Shown one piece after another: positions 56,714-64,000 of a stretch of 64,000 nt of DNA (positions are counted from its first letter, which is position 1; each line of letters begins with the position of its first letter). A program made the position numbers and the translations under genes. The notes under the pieces were generated by a model, which was not told the DNA's origin, ran no database searches, and saw only the letters and a list, made by a program, of their open reading frames with translations. Source of the DNA: Amylostereum areolatum (lineage: Eukaryota > Basidiomycota > Agaricomycetes > Russulales > Stereaceae); contig SAXG01000011.1 in NCBI GenBank assembly GCA_012932865.1, positions 124,001-188,000 of the forward strand, read 5' to 3'.

Positions 56714-59257
56714 ATGTTTCTGGCATCCCTCCTTGCCACCGTCGCTGTATCGCCAGTCTTGGGCAGGATCTTCCAAGAGCCAGCCAAGGATATTTTAACG
56801 AGACACTATGACTATATCGTCATTGGAGGTGCGTGTGTGCTTGTGCTCTTGCGAAGTCCCTAACACCCGTCCGTGTTGGCTATAGCTGGTGCTGGTGGAG
56901 GAGTCATGGCCTCACGATTATCGGAGGACCCTCAGACGAAGGTGCTCCTGATTGAGGCAGGTTCGAGGTGCGTATTTTTCTCCCTGTCTCATGAATATGG
57001 TGAAATCTGACGAAGACCCGTGGCCAGCGACTTCATGGACCAGAACATCCTCGTTCCCAACTTCGCTTCCCGGCTTCCCAACAGCAAATTCGTGCGTCCA
57101 TCCTTCCCTTCGTGTAATATGCACGCGTATGCGGACATGCATAGGACTGAAATTTCACGACCGTTCCTCAAGCTGGACTGGACAACCGCGTTATCGAGTA
57201 CCCGCGAGGGCACGTTCTAGGCGGGTCGACTGCCATAAGTACGGCATGTCTATTCTTCAGGCGTTAGGTCTGCTAAATCCTGTTTATCAGACCAGATGGT
57301 GTACAGTCGTGGCTCGAGAGATGACTTCGGTCGTTGGGCGCGCGTCACAGAAGACGATGGCTGGACATGGGACGAGCTTCTGCCTTACATCTTTAAGGTA
57401 TGCATTCTGCGGTTCTCTTCTCTCCTTTCACTGATGTTTCATTAGATGGAAATGGTGACACCGCCACCTGATCATCACAACACCTCGGGCCAGTTCAACC
57501 CTGCGCTTCACGGGACAAAGGGTACGCACGTTCGCCTCAAGTCGACGGTCAAGTCGTCTGACATCGCTCTGCAGGGCCCGTAGCAACCAGTGTGGAAGAA
57601 CTCTCTCTGCCAATCGATCCCCTCGGCCGTGAGGCTTCATCACAACTGCATGAACAATTCCCTTTCAACCTCGACTATAATTCTGGCGACACCATCGGGA
57701 TCAGTACGCACATGGTGTCTTCTTGGGGCGTCGCCCTACTAACCTATCCTTGTTTTGAGGTTGGGTGCAATCTACCGTAAGTCGCTGTGAAAGAACGAGT
57801 GGAGCCCATAGAGGGATTGGTGGCTTACCGGGTCATAGATCAAGGCATCAAACTTGGATATATTGGTCAACACGCAGGTTACTAAAGTCCTCCCGGTTGG
57901 GACTGGTGAGAAGGAGAAGGAGCCGGTTATACGAGGAGTGCAGTTCGCGCAGTCTGCCAACGGTCAGTTCCATGCTGGCACCGTTTCTAAGTACTGACGT
58001 ACCTTCCATCGCAGGGACGAGGTTTTCTTTGAATGCCACCAAGGAAGTTATCTTGTCGGCGGGCGCAGTCAAAACTCCTCATCTTCGTATGCAAAACCTC
58101 CCATAATATCTTGCACATCACTAACCGCCTCTTAGTTATGCTGTCTGGGATTGGTGACACAGCATACCTCAGTTCGATGGGCATGGAGCCCCTCATTGAT
58201 CTTCCTGCAGTCGGCCAGAACCTCCAGGTGAACATTGTTTTCACTCTCGAGTAGCTCCATGATACTCATTCTCATCACAGGATCACGTCTACCTTCCTAA
58301 CTCGTGGACCGTCAACTCTACCAATACCCTGGATAACCTTCGTCTCAACGCCACACTTGCCGCCGAGGCGCTGGACTTGTGGAGAGTCAACAGCACGGGC
58401 CCGCTGGGACTGGGACCGGCGAGCCAATTTGGTTGGCTGCGTGTTCCCCAGAATTCTTCTGTGTTTACGAACGAGTCTGACCCCCAAGCGCGGGACCGAC
58501 GTCGGCCCACTTTGAGCTCATTCTTCACGTGGGTGGTCTGCTTCTTTTTCGAGTGGAGGTTAGCTGAACATAGTCCTCTTAGGATTAATATAGTACAAGG
58601 ACGGTCCCAGCACCATCGGAGGGCCATTTCTTCTCTATCGCCACGAACGTTATCTCGCCCACTTCCCGCACGTTCTTCTCCTATAGCGCGCATGATACAA
58701 ACACTGACCAGAACACTGTAGGTGGTAATATCTCTTTGGCCTCTCTCGACCCCTTCGTCTCCCCGGTCATCAACCCAAATCTCTTGGGAACATCCCTCGA
58801 CGTTGCCATCCCACGTGAAGCCATCAAGGCTGCCCGTGCCTTTGTCTCCGCCCCGGCTTGGGAGGGGTACATTACCGGTGAATTCGGCCAGTTCGCGGAC
58901 GCAAAGACGGATGAAGAGATTGAGGCGTACGCCCGTGCAAACTCGGACACGGTAGACCACGTTGTTGGGACGGTGGCAATGGGCCCGAAGGGAAAGAGTG
59001 GTGGGGCGTTGAACCCGGATTTGACTGTGAAGGGGGCGGTGGGGTTGAGAGTGGTGGATGCGTCGGCTTTCGTGCGTAGTTCTCGTCTTTCAGGTGACGT
59101 GGTGGACGAGTCTGACATCTCGCCTTAGCCTTTTATCATCTCAGGGCACACCCAAACGCCGACGTACGTCCTTGCGGAACGGGCGGCGGATTTGGTGCGA
59201 CGGCATGGAAGGAACAGAACGATAGTCCACATATCTCCTCCTTTAACTCGACCTTGA
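56714..59257 (+). CDS. Secreted GMC oxidoreductase (aryl-alcohol-oxidase-like)
   Basis: FAD-dependent glucose-methanol-choline oxidoreductase. Signal peptide MFLASLLATVAVSPVLG; ADP-binding motif YIVIGAGAGGGVMASRLSED followed by KVLLIEAG; RGHVLGGSTAIN then QMVYSRGSRDDFGRWARVTE (the GMC signature 1 region, joined over an intron at about 57235-57287); signature 2 around ATKEVILSAGAVKTPHL, LMLSGIGDTAYLSSMG and LPAVGQNLQDH. The catalytic His is in DHVVGTVAMG and the second in GHTQTPTYVLAERAADL, reached through an intron (about 59072-59127) so that ASAF joins PFIISGHTQ. The stop is at 59257 after HISPPLTRP. The family oxidises alcohols, sugars or aldehydes and produces H2O2; the signal peptide points to secretion. 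Gene order suggests it may serve the adjacent P450/NRPS-like pair. Confidence 0.9.
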
Positions 59258-59610
59258 CCTCAACTTTTCCCCCACCTAGCTCTCTAAACACTTCTCACAT
59301 CGCTTTCCAACTGTCAGGCGAATGACAGCTCATGCTGTAGCCGTTCTGCCCCCCACCAGGCGACCATATGCACTTCGTGGGGCGTCCGCCATGCTTACCG
59401 AAGATGAGCGAGCCGGGGAGCGGGGAGAGTAGCGAGGCGACCTGGCGCGCAAGTTGAGCTCCAAGGGCTGCACGACGCGCCTTGGCGCAGCCCATGAAGC
59501 ATGTACATGTGACGATTGACACCATTTCAGCCAAGATGGTTTACCATATATTGAGTGTGATGCTAAGGAAAGGCCAAAGAGACGCTGACCTTCGATCATA
59601 CATGGGAGAC
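59258..59610. other. Convergent intergenic region
   Basis: Holds the 3' ends of the GMC oxidoreductase and the NRPS-like gene. Nothing else was seen. Confidence 0.4.
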
Positions 59611-62600
59611 TCACGACAAAACCCCAGCCCTCTTCCAACCCTTCACCCATTGCAAGACCTGTTCATCGCCAAGAGCCTCCTTGCACTGCCCAAGCAGCTC
59701 CGACACCCTCTTCGCCTTCTCAGCATCAAGCCGCGGAACGCCTATCGGTTCCCCGTCCTCTCTAGCGCCCGCCGCGTGGAAGAAATCAACAAGTCTAAGT
59801 GCCGGGTTGCGCTCGAACGCGTGCTCTTCAACACTCTTCGTCACCTTCCGCGCGTGATCATCGAGCGCATTGAGCCAGGCGGAGTAAGAGCAAACGGGTA
59901 CGTGGAGCTCTGCCGCAACGATGCCTATGATGTTCGAGAATGCGACAGGGCGAGGGTGGACGAGGTGAACGTGCAGCTCATCACCGTGGACCATCTCGAC
60001 GAGTGCTGACGCTGCCATTCCAGATGGAATCCAGGAGACGTTCTGGATCCAAAATCAGAACTAACGGGGGGATATCGGGGGGTACGCTTACGCCGTGTGT
60101 GGTGGGAAGGCATCCCAAAGTCTCCGCTGACTTGACCATTGACGGGAACCACTCCTTCTCGTTCCACACGCTATCCCCGTCGCCGCAGACCTGCCCCAAT
60201 CGTACGATCACAGCTCTTACTGCTGTTCTCTCCGACGCAATATCCAGGATTCGTTCTGCAATCCACTTGGATTCGGCGTAGCCCCCACCAGCGGGCACCT
60301 TTGCGTCTTGAATGGCGGTCTCCTTTGCGGCCACTTTCAAATCGAAGTCTACGCTTATTGTCAGCACTGGGTCATTTACGGCCCGAGGCGACTCACTTCT
60401 GAAGACCCCGATAGAGGATGTAAAAAGGATACGAGGAGGGCGAGAGTGGGGTGACTCTAGCGCGAAGTCGACCATCTTTCTCACACCACGTACACTCTCG
60501 TCGTAGACCTTCAACGGCGCATTGAAGTTGACAGGCCACGCTAAAGCTTGCTCAGCTGAGCGGAACGGGTTGCATGCTGAGCCCACACGCACCGTTGTGA
60601 ATGACGTGAGTTACGGAGTCAAGCATCTATGTAGACGGTAAGCGCGAAGACAGAGAAATGAACTCGTATCAATACTTACGGCGCAATACAAATCTTCTGT
60701 AACACCGAAGTGAGGAGTTGCCAAGTTGCCTTCAACCAGAACGAGCTTCGACGAGGCCAGAAGCGCAAGGTCTAACCCTCCTTTCGCAAACGCCGCTTCA
60801 TGCCTCTCCAGTGCGCCCGATCCCGACGGTCTGTTGACTGCATATATCCGCGCCACCGACTTCGACTTGAGCAGACAAGCCAGTAAGCGGGAACCGAGCG
60901 TCCCTGTCGTCCCCGTGACAAGGAAGACGTCTCCATCAGGGGTCGCTGTGATTTTGTCCATGCTACCTCGTTCCGGGAAGTCCTTGGTCAGGTCGTCTAC
61001 GATGGCCTCGAGTTGCTTGGACCGGAGTTCGGCGTTGATGGTGCCATCTACATTGAAATTGTCGACGGCCGCGTGAATGAAGGCCGCCATGGCGTCGACA
61101 GTAGGATGGTCGTAAACGAAAGTCGGATGCATTTTTCCCGCTATAGTCGGAACCGTATCCCGTAATCCCCGGAGAAGAGAGTTGCGGATCCAAGTGGCTT
61201 GCAGGCTATATACCCTCTGTCTGGTAAACGACTCCTCGCCTGTATCGTGAGGGGTCAACTGACCTATCGCAGCCGTGTTGAAACAGATCGTCGTCGTCTC
61301 CGACAGAAGTCTTCAAAACCCCTGCGACAGACCGACGTACAAAATACATCGTTTGTAGTAAAGACCACTCTGTCGGCACCGGTATATCGCCCTGCGAGCT
61401 CTCGTCGACCTTCTTGTACACGGCTTCGATCTCGTGCTTGTAGTCCTCGAGGATCGTCGGGCGCCGAGGGGACATCTTTCCGGAGTATACGAAGGGTTTG
61501 GAGGGAGAGGTAACGACGATCATCTAAATGACGGGAAGGTTCGTGGTTAATAAGTGAAGTGGACATATGAGATCGTATACATTGACCTCCTTGAACAGAC
61601 GAGAATGCTGGGGCGCATACTCGTTCATACGTTCAACAGTCGGCCTGGGAATGAGTTCAGATGCGAGAATAGCCACGGGGAGAGAAAGCAGCTGAATTAA
61701 CCATATGAGGTTGCGGAAGACGACAAGCTTTCCCTCATCCGTAGGATCAAATGCGGAGGCTGGTATAGGCTCGATGAGAACGCCATTCTGAGACCGACCC
61801 CTTCCAAACATGACGGCGGCCTTGATATGCGGGTCTTTGACCAGAATAGCCTCTATATTCGTAGGTTTAAAAGCCTCACCAAGGGAAATAAATGAATGGC
61901 GCACCGAGAGGTCCTGGGTTTGTCTGGACGCCGCTGTGTGAGCAGAGTGCATTGACACGAGTAGACAAATAGATAGAATGGCACCTTTTCTCCCGTTGAG
62001 AGCATTATCTGATCATCCTTACGACCGTACACCCTCCATAGCCCAGGCTTGGCGGGATGTGGCTGGAGAATATCCGACGTAGCATATCCTCTACGTCCAG
62101 CAATTGTTGTGTTGAGTACCATCGGTGTATGCTGGTTGTGTTTCTGTAAACCTGTTCAAACTGATTCGTCGTGAACACCGATGAAATGCCGCTACCATGA
62201 CGTATAGTTCAGAGGTTCCATCTCCTTGAGGCAAAAAAAAGGGACAGATCTGAGGGGACATGGAGAAATATTCCCAGTCGTAACCCAAAGCCTCCTCTAC
62301 GCGTTGTGTGATATATAAGATTGGTTGTGAGGACCAAGTCATATACTCACTGGGGAAAATGGTACTCAAGCCGCCGGCTTCGGAACTAGCATCCGTTCAG
62401 GCAAACGATACCAATATAACTGATGGAAAGGTCTCACCAAGCGTATAGAGTCGATACAGGGACACCCTTCGATACCAGGCTATTTCCAACTTCACTAGAC
62501 AAGGGGCCGCCGCTGTATATCTAAGAGTAGGAGCGTCAGTACCAGCATGGAAGAAAACGGAAGAGCGATTGGTAGAAGTTCCACTCACTACAGCTCGCAT

Positions 62601-63852
62601 GGTCTTCAAATACTCGACTACATGAGGGACCTTGTCCCACGCCTATGTTGCATAAGATATATCAGCGGAATGATATGCGTAGGCAGGCTGTGATGGTGCT
62701 CATGCCTCAAGAAATGCGGGTGGTCCGAAGGCCAGCATTGATCGTGTAACCATCATGGAGTCTGCGACGTTATAGGGATTCGGAATCACGGCTGGGTTCG
62801 TCGGTATGAACATAGCCAATGTTGTTCCATATGCAGCCTTCAATAAAGTCGACGGTCGCGAATCAGGATTTATCTAGTAACTGTGAGTACAGCATCACCC
62901 ACCGCAAGCACGATCTCGAAGACTCCCATCCCATGATACATTGGCACTCCTTGGCAACCCATGACGGTGCCTCCTAGTTCCATTTCCCCATATCCTACAA
63001 ATGCATGCAACTGAGTGCAAGATCACGCAGGAAGAGGAAACACACACGCGGAGAGAGACCGAATGTCATGTAATCCTCGTGGGTCCACGTAATCCGGTTT
63101 GGAAAGGCAGTCGACCCTAAAAATGTGACAACATCAACGATACGTTTTGAGATGTGTGCGATCGACATACCGGAGGAGTGGAGGATAAGTACTGGCGCCT
63201 TGAGATCAAATCTGACCGTGCTGTACTTGTTGGATGTACCTTCCTTCGCGTACAAGCTTTCAAAGACGGGCATTCGAGAGCAGGGGATGCGTGTTGTATC
63301 TGCAGAAAGCAGTTGTAGAGCTTCCTCCGCTGTCTGCTCTACAATGGGTGTTCCTTCGATAAGAAGATGACAAACGCCCGAATCCTTTAGGAGGTGTGCG
63401 ATAGCTTCGGGGGAGTTGCGAGGTGATACGAGGAAGGCGGCAAATCCAGCTCGCAGAATTCCGACCACGGTGGTCAGATAGGTGATCGAGTCTATGAGAC
63501 TAGAAGTGAACGAAAGCTAGATAGTACGAACTGTGGCGGGACGCGGCGTACCGGTCGCGGCTATGATGGCGATTATGGCAGGGGTCCCCTTCAGAGCATC
63601 ATCGACCACATTGGGGGACAGGCGAGAGGCAATAAGGAAAGCCGCGCGATGCATAGCGGGGACAGCAGTGGCGAATGATATGTTGTGTATTTTCCCTTGA
63701 ACACCTTGATACACGAAAAGAGGGTGATCAGGGTTGCGCTCCGCCTGCCAGTCGTACAACTCTGGCATTGTGATCGAGGAAGCATTGAAGGGGGGGAGAG
63801 GGAGATCGGGGATGTTGAGAGGGTGTCGTTCGACCTCGGGAATATTGACCAT
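59611..63852 (-). CDS. NRPS-like adenylate-forming reductase (A-T-R)
   Basis: Large enzyme with adenylation, thiolation and NAD(P)H-dependent reductase domains, of the basidiomycete NRPS-like/carboxylic-acid-reductase type: it activates an acid as AMP ester, loads it on phosphopantetheine and releases an aldehyde or alcohol. ATG at 63852 (MVNIPEVERHPLNIPDL). A domain: LHSSG then STAFPNRITWTHEDYMTFG (core A3), ASSEAGGLSTIFPSEY, GLWRVYGRKDDQIMLSTGEK (A7-A8). T domain: DDDDLFQHGCDSLQATW; the Ser codon is made by splicing (AG|C). R domain: VFLVTGTTGTLGSRLLACLL (Rossmann), SSIGVFRSESPRAV and the YxxxK site GGGYAESKWIAERILD, ending VLQWVKGWKRAGVLS at 59611. About 17 introns. Core A3 reads SSGSTAFPNRI, without the usual Gly and Lys. 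With the P450 and GMC genes it forms a likely small metabolite cluster. Confidence 0.9.
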
Positions 63853-64000
63853 GACGGTTGTTTTTGTCGGTGAGGGCGAAAACACAAGCGAGGGGGGAAA
63901 GACCGCCTTCTGTGAATGAGGCTTCCAGTGTAAATACTTAGTGGTCCTTCATTTCTCTGAGGTGCCATTGGCATTGGCGCTGAAAACTGGTTTACTTGAA

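Overview
The window looks like nuclear DNA of a mushroom-forming basidiomycete (Agaricomycetes). Genes are closely packed on both strands and carry many 50-70 nt GT-AG introns. Several families are typical of that group: a FunK1-type kinase, GT69/CAP59-type glycosyltransferases, a DUF6534-type membrane protein, an NRPS-like adenylate-forming reductase, and a GDSGS-motif protein family common in basidiomycetes. All identifications come from reading translations and splice sites by eye; no search was run.

Layout. 0.15-9.0 kb (+): a very large GBP/VLIG-like GTPase with a Cys/His-rich region and a C-terminal von Willebrand A domain (copy 1, with one apparent frameshift). 9.6-14.4 kb: two damaged genes, a phospholipase-D-like gene (-) and a GDSGS-motif protein (+). 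15.8-17.6 kb (+): a GT69/CMT1-type mannosyltransferase. 19.1-21.9 kb (+): FunK1 kinase. 22.2-24.5 kb (+): an unrecognised Ser/Pro-rich protein. 24.5-27.5 kb: mostly non-coding, with a 504-bp TIR element. 27.5-29.1 kb (-): mitochondrial 2-oxodicarboxylate carrier. 29.7-30.2 kb (+): SRP9. 30.7-33.4 kb (-): two tandem secreted precursors built from repeats separated by Lys-Arg (Kex2) sites. 33.8-34.7 kb: a tRNA-Thr-like gene, tRNA-derived repeats and a 667-bp hAT-like MITE. 35.1-44.2 kb (-): copy 2 of the giant GTPase, apparently intact. 45.4-47.0 kb (-): a second GT69 gene. 47.8-51.5 kb (+): Mcd4/PIG-N GPI-ethanolamine-phosphate transferase. 51.9-53.8 kb (+): a DUF6534-type membrane protein. 53.9-63.9 kb: P450 (-), GMC oxidoreductase (+) and NRPS-like reductase (-), which together look like a small metabolite cluster.

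The two strongest leads are the Kex2-processed repeat precursors at 30.7-33.4 kb (candidate secreted or RiPP-like peptides) and the paired giant GTPase-VWA proteins. The latter combine a guanylate-binding-type G domain, which in animals is linked to innate immunity, with zinc-binding-like and VWA modules. The giant GTPase and the GT69 glycosyltransferase are each present twice in opposite orientation, which suggests an old, rearranged segmental duplication. The genes between the copy-1 members are degenerating.
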